This document shows positions 7,732-15,800 of a DNA stretch of 64,000 bases, one piece after another. Below the pieces are notes generated by a model. That model did no database searches. It was not told where the DNA came from and saw nothing but the letters and a program-made list of their open reading frames with translations. Both the position numbers and the translations under genes were made by a program. The stretch comes from Halobellus limi. GTDB taxonomy: Archaea > Halobacteriota > Halobacteria > Halobacteriales > Haloferacaceae. The stretch is from assembly GCF_004799685.1 (NCBI RefSeq), contig NZ_CP031311.1, forward strand, positions 186,001 through 250,000, read 5' to 3'. The first letter of the stretch is position 1. Each line of letters opens with the position of its first letter.

Positions 7732-8826
7732 TCAGGCGAACGCCTCCCCGTCGAGTTCCGACTGGCCGCCGGCCCACGCCGCCAGCAGGTGCGTGAGGTG
7801 GAGTCGGCCGTCGTTGCCCTCCGCGAGGTCGAGATCGACGTTCCCGGCGAGTCGGTGCAGGCGGACCAGGTTCGCCTCGCCGAACTCCTCGGGGTAGGTG
7901 TCGGCGACGCGCAGCAGTTCCGAGAGCAGTTCCTGCCCGCCGAACCCCTCGTCGTCGAGCAGCGTCGTCAGCTGTTTTCGCGCGTCGCGGATCTCACCGG
8001 CCGCCGCCTCGTCGAGCACCTCTTTGATCTCGTCGTCGTGGCCGGCTTCCGAGAGCGCCGCCTGCGCGGCGTCGACGGTGATCGCGTCCTCGCCCTCGAC
8101 CGCGGCGTGCTGGGCGGCCAAGATCGCGTACCGGAGGTCGCCGTCGGCCTTCGAGGCGACGAGGTTCAGCGCCATCGGCTCGGTCTCGACGCCCTCGTCG
8201 TCGGCCACGTTCGACAGGACCGACTCGATCTCCTCGGTCGTCGGCGCGCGCACCGGAATCGGGAAGCACCGCGAGCGGATCGGCGGGATGAGCTTCGAGG
8301 GCTGCCGCGTCGTGATCACGAACTGGGTGCTCCGGTGGTACTGCTCCATCACGCGCCGCAGCGCCTGCTGGAAGTCCTCGCGGATCGTCTCGGCGTTGTC
8401 GAGCAGGACGGTCTTGTACGTCCCCGAGGCGGGCCGGTAGGACGAAAGCTCCTGCATCACGTGCGAGATCATATCGCGCTTGGACCACTCGCGCTTGTAC
8501 TTGTTCCCCTTCCCGCCGCGGCGGTACTGCTTCGAGAACTCCGTCTGGCCCTGGAGGAACCGGGCGAACCGGGGGTCCTCGCGGATCTCCTTCTTGCTCC
8601 GGTCGAAGAAGTCCGCGACGTTGATCTCGATCAGGTCGGCGTCGGGGTCCTCGTGCGCCTCGCGGGCCAGCGCGCGCACTGCGGCCGTCTTCCCGACGCC
8701 CGCCGGGCCCTGAACGACCAGGTTCATCGGCTCGTCGACCGTGCGACCGAGTCGCTCTCGGACCTCCGCTTGCGGCAGTTCCGCGAGCGACGGGGCGTGC
8801 TTCTCGGTCCACAGGGGCGCGTCCAT
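7732..8826 (-). CDS. RFC small-subunit-like clamp-loader ATPase, variant Walker B
   Basis: The 364-aa AAA+ protein is related to replication factor C small subunits, which load the PCNA clamp. Walker A is intact (GPAGVGKT, 40-47), the RFC box 'QQALRRVMEQY' is present near 153, and the sensor/arginine-finger SRC is at about 185-187. Walker B reads LLDNAE (141-146) instead of LxDEAD, so the catalytic Glu is an Asn. The region 72-130 also carries an insertion. It fits one of the divergent extra RFC subunits of haloarchaea, not the canonical RfcS. The downstream pssD start is 1 base from its stop, so they are likely co-transcribed. Confidence 0.88.
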   Translation of the reverse strand: MDAPLWTEKHAPSLAELPQAEVRERLGRTVDEPMNLVVQGPAGVGKTAAVRALAREAHEDPDADLIEINVADFFDRSKKEIREDPRFARFLQGQTEFSKQYRRGGKGNKYKREWSKRDMISHVMQELSSYRPASGTYKTVLLDNAETIREDFQQALRRVMEQYHRSTQFVITTRQPSKLIPPIRSRCFPIPVRAPTTEEIESVLSNVADDEGVETEPMALNLVASKADGDLRYAILAAQHAAVEGEDAITVDAAQAALSEAGHDDEIKEVLDEAAAGEIRDARKQLTTLLDDEGFGGQELLSELLRVADTYPEEFGEANLVRLHRLAGNVDLDLAEGNDGRLHLTHLLAAWAGGQSELDGEAFA

Positions 8827-8878
8827 TGCCGTCGGGTAATCGACCGGAGGGTAAGAAACTCTCCCTCTCCGTTCCGGA

Positions 8879-9394
8879 CTACCGCGAGCGCTCGCGCTCT
8901 CCGTCGTCGCGCTCGGCACCGCCTCCTGCGCGTCGGTCGGCTTCGCCATCCGTCCGTCGCCTCACCGCTCGCTCGCGGGCGTTCTCCGGCGTGTCGGTTT
9001 CGAGCAGGACTTCGAGCTTCCGCTCGAACTGCTCCTCGGAGAGGTCGCCGCGGGCGTACCGGTCGCGGAGGCGCTCGAGGGCCTCGTCGACGTCGTCGGA
9101 ATCGCTCCGTTCGAGGTCTGCGGTCTCCGACCGCGGTGAGCTTCGGTTCTCACGACGAGCGGAGTCTGGTCCCGCCTTCCGCCCCCGAAGGAGCGACACG
9201 AGCGGAACGACCACCGCGTAGCCGATGACGAAGACGACCCAGAAGTCGACTGCTTCGAGGATCGGGACGCCGAAGAGCGAGCCGAGGCCGGCACCGAGGA
9301 CTAAGAGCGCGACCGCGCCGACGACGGGGTCGTCCGAATCGGCGAGGTCCTCGTCCCACCAGCGATCGGATCGATCGTGCCGGCTGCCGTCCAT
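8879..9394 (-). CDS. SHOCT-domain membrane protein
   Basis: The 171-aa protein has two membrane helices (about residues 25-46 and 49-67). A charged linker follows, then a SHOCT motif around residues 105-135: 'ALERLRDRYARGDLSEEQFE' and the following 'RKLEVLL'. SHOCT domains mark many small prokaryotic membrane proteins and are thought to mediate oligomerisation. The tail is rich in Arg, Asp and Glu. The start at 9394 is the first ATG; a TTG lies 27 bases further upstream. It is divergent from the DtxR-type gene. Confidence 0.8.
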   Translation of the reverse strand: MDGSRHDRSDRWWDEDLADSDDPVVGAVALLVLGAGLGSLFGVPILEAVDFWVVFVIGYAVVVPLVSLLRGRKAGPDSARRENRSSPRSETADLERSDSDDVDEALERLRDRYARGDLSEEQFERKLEVLLETDTPENARERAVRRRTDGEADRRAGGGAERDDGERERSR

Positions 9395-9540
9395 ACCGAC
9401 GACCTCCGGCGCGAACGGCAAAAAGGTGCGCCGTCGTCCGAACGTGCGCGGGCACTCCGGACGCGCGTCGACGGCCAGCGGGGGCGGTGCGAACCGGTTC
9501 GGGGATCGGCTCTCGGGTCTCGGCGCCGAACCGATCGACG

Positions 9541-10023
9541 ATGGCTGCGACGACCTCCACGGCGACGCGCTGTGCGTGCTCGCACCCCAGAGACTGCGTC
9601 TCCCGCCGCGCCGGCCGGTATCTCACCGCGATTCACCGGCTCGCGGACGGGGGGAGGGACCGCGTCGGAACCGGCGAGATCAGCGCCCACCTGGACGTGT
9701 CGCCGGCGACGGTCACCGAGATGTTCGACCGGCTGGCGACGGACGCGCTCGTCGACTACGAGAAGCACGACGGCGTCCGATTGACGCACCGCGGGGCCGA
9801 GATCGCCCGCGAACTCGCCCGGCGGCAGTGCGTCGCTCGGGCGTTCTTCGCGACGGAACTGGACCTCGAATTCGACGCCGAGACGGGCTATCGGATCGGG
9901 TACGCTCTCCCCGCGAGCGGCGTCGAGACGCTGCGTGAACGCACCGATCACGCGACCGTCGAACCTGCCGGCATCGACCGCGGCTCACGGGAGAAGTGTC
10001 TATACGGCGCGACCGCGAACTGA
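9541..10023 (+). CDS. DtxR/MntR-type metal-dependent regulator
   Basis: The 160-aa protein contains a winged helix of the DtxR family: 'GRYLTAIHRLAD', then 'GTGEISAHLDVSPATVTEMF', then 'YEKHDGVRLTHRGAEIA' and the start of the dimerisation domain ('RRQCVARAFFATEL'). DtxR-type proteins repress metal uptake or sulfur genes in response to Fe or Mn. The N-terminus has an unusual Cys-rich stretch (CACSHPRDC) and the C-terminus is shorter than typical. An in-frame GTG at 9487 is an alternative start. Six bases separate its stop from the molybdopterin gene at 10030, so they are probably one operon. Confidence 0.8.
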   Translation: MAATTSTATRCACSHPRDCVSRRAGRYLTAIHRLADGGRDRVGTGEISAHLDVSPATVTEMFDRLATDALVDYEKHDGVRLTHRGAEIARELARRQCVARAFFATELDLEFDAETGYRIGYALPASGVETLRERTDHATVEPAGIDRGSREKCLYGATAN

Positions 10024-10029
10024 TCCACG

Positions 10030-10527
10030 ATGAGTGACCTCGAACCTCACGACGTGCCCGACGACGTCGACGCCGACGCGTGGGGACTCGGCGTCACCGG
10101 CGCCGTCGAGCGTGAGCTGACCGTCGACGTCGCCGGCTTGGAGGGACTCCCAACCGAAACGTTCACGGCCGACTTCGCGTGCGTGGAGGGGTGGGTCGCC
10201 GAGGACCTGACGTGGCGCGGCGTCCGCGTCGGCGACCTCCTCGAACGGGCGGAACCGGCCGCGTCGGCCACCCACGCGCTGGTCCGTGCGATGGACGGGG
10301 CGTACGCGTGCTCGTACCCGATCGAGCGCCTCTCGGAGGCCGTCCTGGCGATCGAACTCGACGGCGCTCCGCTTCCGGTCGAGCACGGCGGCCCGGCGCG
10401 GCTCGTCCCTACCGGCGAGGCGGACTGCTGGGAGAGCGTGAAGTGGGTCGCGGAGATCGAACTCGTCGACGCGCCGCCCGACGAGGAAGACACCGCGAAA
10501 GCCATCGCGCTCTCGCGGGTCGAGTGA
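10030..10527 (+). CDS. Stand-alone molybdopterin-binding oxidoreductase domain
   Basis: The 165-aa protein is only a sulfite-oxidase-type molybdopterin domain. It has the metal-ligand Cys at residue 51 (DFACVEGW), 'RGVRVGDLLERAEP', 'HGGPARLVP' and the closing 'CWESVKWVAEIEL'. There is no signal peptide, membrane helix or haem domain, so it should be cytoplasmic or part of a complex. It follows the DtxR-type regulator by 6 bases. Its substrate is unknown. The window's other molybdopterin protein (5475-6590) is membrane-fused. Confidence 0.85.
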   Translation: MSDLEPHDVPDDVDADAWGLGVTGAVERELTVDVAGLEGLPTETFTADFACVEGWVAEDLTWRGVRVGDLLERAEPAASATHALVRAMDGAYACSYPIERLSEAVLAIELDGAPLPVEHGGPARLVPTGEADCWESVKWVAEIELVDAPPDEEDTAKAIALSRVE

Positions 10528-10562
10528 TCCTCCCCCTCTCGCGGGTCGGGTGACCCTTCCCC
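10510..10562. repeat. 26-bp tandem duplication spanning a stop codon
   Basis: The unit 'ctctcgcgggtcgagtgatc' plus six bases occurs at 10510 and again, with a few changes, at 10536. The first copy encodes the last residues and stop codon of the molybdopterin gene; the second lies in the spacer and repeats a stop-like tga. Confidence 0.65.
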
Positions 10563-10614
10563 GCTCGGACGGCGCTTCCGACACGCGTTTACCCGACCGC
10601 CGCCCAGGACGGGT

Positions 10615-11550
10615 ATGTCGATGCGCGTGACGTTCCTCGGAACGGGCGGGGCCGTCCCGACGACCCAGCGTGGTCCGAGCGCGTTCCTCCTCGAACGCGA
10701 GGGAGAGCGGCTGCTGTTCGACTGCGGCGAGGGAACCCAGCGGCAGATGATGCGGTTCGGAACCGGCTTCTCTCTCTCCCACCTGTTCGTCACGCACCTC
10801 CACGGCGATCACGTCCTCGGGATTCCGGGACTGATCCAGACGATGGACTTCAACGACAGGTCGGAACCGCTCGCGGTCTACGGCCCGCCCGGATCGAAGG
10901 GGCACCTCACGAACCTCATCGAGGCCGGCGGCTACCGGCCGGACTTCCCGCTCACCGTCCGCGAGGTTCGGCCCGGCGCCGTCGCGCTCGACGGCGACGA
11001 CTACGAGGTCCGAACGTTCGCGACCGAACACCGGAACGTCAGCTCGGTCGGGTACGCGCTCGTCGAGGACGACAGGCGCGGGCGCTTCGACCGCGAGAAG
11101 GCCGAGGAGTTGGGCGTGCCCGTCGGGCCGAAGTTCGGCCGCCTCCACGACGGCGAGGCCGTCGAACTGGAGGACGGAACCGTCGTCGAGCCCGACGAGG
11201 TCGTCGGCGATCCCCGGCCCGGACGGCGATTCGTCTACACGGGCGACACGCGACCCGTCGACGCCACCGTCGACGTCGTCGACGCTCCCGACCTGCTCGT
11301 CCACGACGCCACGTTCGCCGAGGAGTGGGCCGACCGGGCGCGCGGGACCGGTCACTCGACGGGACGCGAGGCCGCCGAGATCGCGAACCGCGCCGGCGCG
11401 AGACGTCTCGCGCTCACCCACATCTCCTCGCGGTACGCCGCCGACGCCTCGCCGATCGAACGGGAGGCCAGAGGGGTCTTCGACGGCGAGGCGGCGTTCG
11501 TCCCCGACGACGGCCGGAAAGTCGACGTCCCGTACCCCGACGACGAGTGA
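10615..11550 (+). CDS. rnz: Ribonuclease Z
   Basis: RNase Z cuts the 3' trailer from tRNA precursors. The 311-aa metallo-beta-lactamase-fold enzyme begins 'MRVTFLGTGGAVPTTQRG' and carries HLHGDH (H61, H63, D65, H66) for the two zinc ions. It also has 'TEHRNVSSVGYAL', 'YTGDTRP' and a C-terminal 'LTHISSRY' that completes the metal site. Its length is normal. ATG codons exist at 10615 and 10621, and both are acceptable. The gene has its own spacer after the molybdopterin gene. Confidence 0.95.
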   Translation: MSMRVTFLGTGGAVPTTQRGPSAFLLEREGERLLFDCGEGTQRQMMRFGTGFSLSHLFVTHLHGDHVLGIPGLIQTMDFNDRSEPLAVYGPPGSKGHLTNLIEAGGYRPDFPLTVREVRPGAVALDGDDYEVRTFATEHRNVSSVGYALVEDDRRGRFDREKAEELGVPVGPKFGRLHDGEAVELEDGTVVEPDEVVGDPRPGRRFVYTGDTRPVDATVDVVDAPDLLVHDATFAEEWADRARGTGHSTGREAAEIANRAGARRLALTHISSRYAADASPIEREARGVFDGEAAFVPDDGRKVDVPYPDDE

Positions 11551-11601
11551 GGGTGTCGCCGCCGGGGTGAGCGGACCGCTCTGCGGACTGCGTACAGGGG
11601 C

Positions 11602-11757
11602 GAACAGTCGGCACCCGCTCGGGCCGGCCGCCAGTCGCTCGCTCGCTGGCGGACGACCGCGTTTCCCGCGTCGGTGTGCCGAGCAACCGCACGTCGACGC
11701 GGGGCGACTTTCAGATCACGCGGGCCCTGGCCGCCCGATCGTATATAAACGCTCGCC
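11602..11757 (+). promoter_or_regulatory. Promoter-like module, copy A (of three)
   Basis: The module has a left half-site tcggcac (11608-11614), a 61-base spacer, a right half-site gtgccga (11676-11682), a conserved block ('tcgacgcggggcgac', then 'ctggccgcccgatcg') and a TATA box tatataaa (11742-11749). The gap from right half-site to TATA is 59 bases, as in copies B (29836-29981) and C (53360-53477, minus strand). It points toward DUF460, whose start is about 157 bases past the TATA. Confidence 0.7.
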
Positions 11758-11803
11758 GGCGGAGCTCGCGCCGGTCGCTCTTCGACGGGCGTCGGCGTTG
11801 AGG

Positions 11804-11876
11804 TCTGCCGACGTCCCGGGGTGATAATCCGTCGACGTCCCCGGAGTGATAGTCCATCGACACCCCCGGCGTGGAA
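11804..11876. repeat. Three tandem 24-25-bp units next to a TATA box
   Basis: Units start at 11804, 11828 and 11853. Each holds a 'cgac(g/a)(t/c)ccc(c)gg' core followed by 'gtgata' or 'gtggaa'. The array ends on the TATA box of the DUF460 gene, where operator repeats would sit. Confidence 0.6.
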
Positions 11877-11883
11877 TATATAT
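11874..11883 (+). promoter_or_regulatory. Proximal TATA box of the DUF460 gene
   Basis: The AT run 'aatatatatt' lies about 25-32 bases before the GTG at 11906, which implies a leaderless or nearly leaderless message. Confidence 0.65.
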
Positions 11884-11905
11884 TCGCACACGACCAAACG
11901 GAGTT

Positions 11906-13885
11906 GTGAACGACCGGACGAGCGCCCTCGACTCCCTCGTCTTCGGCGTGGACATCCAGAGCGGTGACGTCCGCGGCGACGCGCCCTCCTACGCTCTCGT
12001 GGCCTTCGACGGCGAGCGCGTCGACCGCGACGTCGTCTCCCACCGGAAGCTCCGCCGGCTGCTCGACCGCGAGGAGCCCGCGATGCTGGCGACGGACAAC
12101 ATGTACGAACTCGCGGCCGACAAGGACGCGCTCGTCCACTTCCTCCGATCGCTCCCGGCGGCGACGAAACTGGTGCAGGTGACCGGCGCGGAGCGGCCGG
12201 AACCGCTCTCGCGGGTGGCCTCCAGACACGGCGTGCCATATGGCAAAAAGCCGATGAAGGAGGCCGAGGCGGCGGCGCGACTCGCGGCGGCCAACGTCGG
12301 CTACGAGGTGTCGGCCTTCGGCGACACGACGACGGTGAAGGTGTCCCGCGGGCGCTCGACCGGCAAGGGCGGCTGGAGCCAGGACCGCTACACCAGGCGG
12401 ATCCACGGCTCGGTGAAACGCCGGTCCCGGGAGGTGAAAGAGCGGCTGAAGCAGGCCGGCCTGGAGTTCGAGACCGACGTGACCGAGAAGTACGGCGGCT
12501 ACGCCAACGCCGTCTTCACCGTCGAGGCGCCGCCGGCGGACCTCCCCGTCTCGGAGGGCCGCTCCGGCGACACGCGGATCGAGATCGAGCGCGAGCGCTA
12601 CGACGGCATCGAGTTCGAACCGCTGGTCAAGCGCCGAGATCACGTCGTCGTTGGGATCGACCCCGGGACGACGACGGCCGCGGCGGTCGTGAGCCTCGAC
12701 GGGCAGGTCCTCGACGTCTACTCGACGCGGACGGCCGACACCGCCGACGTGATCGAGTGGTTGATCGAGCGCGGCCGGCCCGTGATCGTCGCGGCCGACG
12801 TGACGCCGATGCCCGAGACCGTCGAGAAGTTCCGGCGGAGCTTCGACGCCGCCGGCTGGACGCCGAACTCGGACCTCCCGGTCGACGAGAAACTCCACCG
12901 CACGCGCGAGGCGGCCTACGAGAACGACCACCAGCGCGACGCGCTCGCGGCGGCGCTCTTCGCCCTCGACGACCACGAGGACCAGATCGCGCGCATCTCA
13001 CAGAAGGTGCCGCCGGACGTCGAGCGCGGCGAGGTGATCGCCCGGGTCGTCGCCGGCGAGGAGTCCGTCGAGGCGGTGCTCCGCGACCTCGCTGACGACG
13101 AGGAGCGCGACGAGGACGAATCCGAGCACGAGGAGCGCGAACTCACGGAAGAGGAAGAGGAGATTCGCCGCCTGCGCGAGCGCGTCGAGCGCCTCGAATC
13201 GCACGTCGACGACCTCAACGAGACGATCGACGAGCGCGAGGAGACCATCGAGGAGTACGAGGAGAAGCTCTCCGACGCGAAGCGCGAGGAGCGCAGACAG
13301 GCCAGAGAGCGCCGCGAGGTCAAGCGGCTGGAACGCGAGAACGACCGGCTGGAGCGGCGCGTCGAATCGCTGGAGGACGAGAACGAGGAACTCGACGAGA
13401 AGCTGGAGCGGCTGAAACGCCTCTGGAAGCTCGATCACTCGAACTTCGCCGACGTCGACACCGACGGCGACCTCGTGTCCGTAAAGGTGATCGAGCAGTT
13501 CACCCGCGACGCCATCGAGACCGCCGACGAGGAGTACGGGCTGGCCGCCGGCGACGTGGTCTACCTCCGGGACGCCTCGGGGGCGGGTCGCTCGACGGCC
13601 GAGCGCCTCGCGGAGATCGACCCGCGGGTCGTCCTCCGCTCGGGCGGCAACCTCTCGGAGGTCGCAGACCGGATCCTCTTCGAGCACGACATCCCCGTCT
13701 CGCCGGCCGACGACGTCGCGATTCAGGAGGTGGACGAACTCGCCGTCGCCAGCGAGGCCGACGTCGAGGCGGCGATCGAAGACTGGGAGCGCCGCGCCGA
13801 GGAGCGACAGAAGGAGCGGAAGGCGTCGATGGTCGATCAGATCATCTCCGAGCACCGCGCGGAGTCGCGGGGAGAGGGTCGATAG
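11906..13885 (+). CDS. DUF460 protein: RNase H-fold domain plus long coiled coil
   Basis: The 659-aa protein belongs to archaeal DUF460. Residues about 10-260 form a conserved N-terminal region. An RNase H-like segment with 'VVVGIDPGTTTAAAVVSLDG' (about 245-270) and 'VAADVTPMP' follows. A highly charged coiled coil spans about 400-520 ('ERVERLESHVDDLNE' and similar heptads), and a C-terminal domain comes last. The acidic Asp in GIDPG and the later 'NDHQRDALAAALFA' resemble RuvC/YqgF-type active sites, so a nucleic-acid role is plausible but unproven. The GTG at 11906 was chosen because of the TATA spacing. Confidence 0.88.
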   Translation: MNDRTSALDSLVFGVDIQSGDVRGDAPSYALVAFDGERVDRDVVSHRKLRRLLDREEPAMLATDNMYELAADKDALVHFLRSLPAATKLVQVTGAERPEPLSRVASRHGVPYGKKPMKEAEAAARLAAANVGYEVSAFGDTTTVKVSRGRSTGKGGWSQDRYTRRIHGSVKRRSREVKERLKQAGLEFETDVTEKYGGYANAVFTVEAPPADLPVSEGRSGDTRIEIERERYDGIEFEPLVKRRDHVVVGIDPGTTTAAAVVSLDGQVLDVYSTRTADTADVIEWLIERGRPVIVAADVTPMPETVEKFRRSFDAAGWTPNSDLPVDEKLHRTREAAYENDHQRDALAAALFALDDHEDQIARISQKVPPDVERGEVIARVVAGEESVEAVLRDLADDEERDEDESEHEERELTEEEEEIRRLRERVERLESHVDDLNETIDEREETIEEYEEKLSDAKREERRQARERREVKRLERENDRLERRVESLEDENEELDEKLERLKRLWKLDHSNFADVDTDGDLVSVKVIEQFTRDAIETADEEYGLAAGDVVYLRDASGAGRSTAERLAEIDPRVVLRSGGNLSEVADRILFEHDIPVSPADDVAIQEVDELAVASEADVEAAIEDWERRAEERQKERKASMVDQIISEHRAESRGEGR

Positions 13886-14005
13886 AGCGGGGTTCTGATC
13901 CGCGCGCGGGAGTCACACAACGACTGGTTAGCGTGCGGAAACACGAGTCGAGTGTGATAGATTACGCTGCGCGTACCTGTCTCGGGCGGAGTAACGGGCG
14001 ACTAA

Positions 14006-14013
14006 CATAATAA
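14006..14013 (+). promoter_or_regulatory. TATA box of the PGF-CTERM gene
   Basis: The AT-rich 'cataataa' lies about 25 bases before the ATG at 14034, in a spacer of moderate GC. Confidence 0.5.
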
Positions 14014-14033
14014 CTCCAAAGCGACCACACTGT

Positions 14034-15248
14034 ATGAGAGCCCGGATTCTGGTGGCGCTGGCGGTGACCGGCCTTCTCCTGATCGGTCCGGCGGCGACGA
14101 CGGTGGCCGCGCAGTCGACCGGTCCGGTCACGCTGACCGTCTCGGTCGTCGATCAGAACGGCGAGACGATCAGCGACGCCGAGCTGACGGCGACCTGGGA
14201 GAACGGTTCGACGACCGAGACGACCGCGAGCAACGGCAGGGCGTTCATCGACGTGGAACGGGGGGCGAACGTCACAGTCTCGTTGTCACACCCGGAGTAT
14301 ATCCGCAACCGCCCGTTCGTCGTTCGCAACGCGACCGAGCGGGACGTCACGATCCCGGCGCACCGACGAGGTCAGTTGTCGGTCGCCGTCGCCGACGATA
14401 GCGGGGACGTCGCCGACGCGCGAGTCGTCCTCCGGCAGAACGGCCGGTTCGTGTCGCAGGCATCGACCGACGAGGACGGGGCGATCGCCTCGGGGCCCAT
14501 AGAGCAGGGAACGTACACTGTCGCCGTCGTAAAGCCGGGGTACTTCCGGAACACCACCACTGTGAAAGTCGGCGCGTCGACCCGGACGCGGATACCCATC
14601 GAACGCGGGACCGTCTCCCTGACCGTCGCAGTGCGGGACCCGCACTTCTCGCCGCCGCGTCCTGTCAGTAACGCCACGGTCAGTATCGCGTCGATCGGCC
14701 AACTTCAGACGCTCGCCGACGGAGGGGCACGCGTCAGCGTGCCGGTCAACACCGAACTGTCGATCACGGTCGGTAAGGAGGGGTACGACGACGTAACGGA
14801 GCGCGTGCGCGTCGAAGAGTCCGATCTCCGCGTGAACGTCTCGGCGAACCGGACGCCGTCGTTGCGGCTCGAATCGATCAACACGCGCGTCGTGGCGGGC
14901 GAACGGCTGGGCGTCAGCGTCGTCGACGAGTACTCCGAACCCGTCGAGGGCGCGACCGTCCTGCTCGACGGCGAGGCTGTCAGCTCCACCGACGCCGACG
15001 GCCGTGCGGCCGTGACCGTCGAGGAACCGGGCAATCACACGCTCGCCGCCGAGAAGGAGGGCGTGGACTCCTCACCGGTGACGATCCGCGCCATTCCCGA
15101 GGACGGGGAGACGGCGACGCCGACGCAGACGCCGACGGCGACCGAGGCCTCGCCCGGTTCCGGTTCCAGCACTCCGGGCTTCACGCCGCTCACTGCGATA
15201 CTCGCTCTCTCGGTGTCGCTGGCGATCTTGGCGCTCCGTCGTCGCTGA
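14034..15248 (+). CDS. Secreted PGF-CTERM surface protein with carboxypeptidase-regulatory-like repeats
   Basis: The 404-aa protein starts with a Sec signal peptide ('MRARILVALAVTGLLLIG', cleavage after about residue 26). Three or more beta-sandwich repeats of the carboxypeptidase-regulatory/PEGA type follow ('LTVSVVDQNGETISDAELTA', 'LSVAVADDSGDVADARVVL', 'VSVVDEYSEPVEGATVLLDG'), with several N-glycosylation sequons. A Thr/Pro linker comes next. The end is a PGF-CTERM sorting signal: PGF at about 380, a hydrophobic helix and a terminal RRR. Archaeosortase ArtA is expected to cleave it and anchor it to an archaetidylethanolamine-type lipid. The ligand or role is unknown. Confidence 0.88.
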   Translation: MRARILVALAVTGLLLIGPAATTVAAQSTGPVTLTVSVVDQNGETISDAELTATWENGSTTETTASNGRAFIDVERGANVTVSLSHPEYIRNRPFVVRNATERDVTIPAHRRGQLSVAVADDSGDVADARVVLRQNGRFVSQASTDEDGAIASGPIEQGTYTVAVVKPGYFRNTTTVKVGASTRTRIPIERGTVSLTVAVRDPHFSPPRPVSNATVSIASIGQLQTLADGGARVSVPVNTELSITVGKEGYDDVTERVRVEESDLRVNVSANRTPSLRLESINTRVVAGERLGVSVVDEYSEPVEGATVLLDGEAVSSTDADGRAAVTVEEPGNHTLAAEKEGVDSSPVTIRAIPEDGETATPTQTPTATEASPGSGSSTPGFTPLTAILALSVSLAILALRRR

Positions 15249-15332
15249 GTGCGGGTCGATGTCTCGTCGATCACGGGCGCCTCTGTCTGACGGACACACC
15301 GTGAACGCGTCCTCCGATCTCCTCCTCGGTAG

Positions 15333-15650
15333 TTACGGCGCCCCGGCGTTCGCGCCCGCCTCGTAGGGCGCGTCCGGTCGGCCCAGGAAGTAGTACGCGA
15401 CGAAGCCGACGAACGGGAGGAAAAAGCAGATCCCCGTCCAGCCGACCGCCGAGTCGCTCCCGCGGCCGGTCGCGTCGATGTAGACCCACCCCGGAAGCGC
15501 GACGTGGGCGACGAGGAAGTAGACCGCGAAGCCGGTGAAGTACGCGAACGTCGCGAGGTCGCTGACGGCGATCCACATCACCACGAGCGGGAGAAGCGCC
15601 ACCGCGACCAGTCCGACGAGGACGACGAACGGCGAGCGGGTCGTTGCCAT
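15333..15650 (-). CDS. Small membrane protein of the PLDc_N type
   Basis: The 105-aa protein has three hydrophobic segments (about 8-28, 33-55 and 68-90), with 'WVYIDATGRGSDSAVGWTG' between the last two. That loop resembles the phospholipase D N-terminal (PLDc_N) membrane module found alone in many prokaryotes. The ATG at 15650 is preferred; longer versions to 15797 lack any family feature. It is divergent from tyrS. Confidence 0.75.
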   Translation of the reverse strand: MATTRSPFVVLVGLVAVALLPLVVMWIAVSDLATFAYFTGFAVYFLVAHVALPGWVYIDATGRGSDSAVGWTGICFFLPFVGFVAYYFLGRPDAPYEAGANAGAP

Positions 15651-15800
15651 CGGTGGCGGTTGGAGCCGAGCGGGTTTGACGCTTTCCGGTTCGTCCCGTC
15701 GAGCCGGCGGGGCGTCGGTGACGCGTCGCGGGCGGAGCCCCGACCGCTCCCGCGGCGACATCCCAGAAGTCATATGCCGGAGTCGCGATTTCCCCACAGT

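Larger units (their letters stand above)
11551..11905 (+). other. 355-bp control region of the DUF460 gene
   Basis: No gene is seen here. The region holds, in order, copy A of the three-copy promoter-like module (11602-11757, TATA at 11742), three 24-25-bp tandem units (11804-11876) and a second TATA box at 11874-11883 that serves the GTG at 11906. Confidence 0.7.

Noticed and set aside
11846-11905. Earlier start for the DUF460 protein at 11846
   Set aside because: It would place the TATA box inside the coding region and adds residues from the tandem repeat; the GTG at 11906 fits the promoter.
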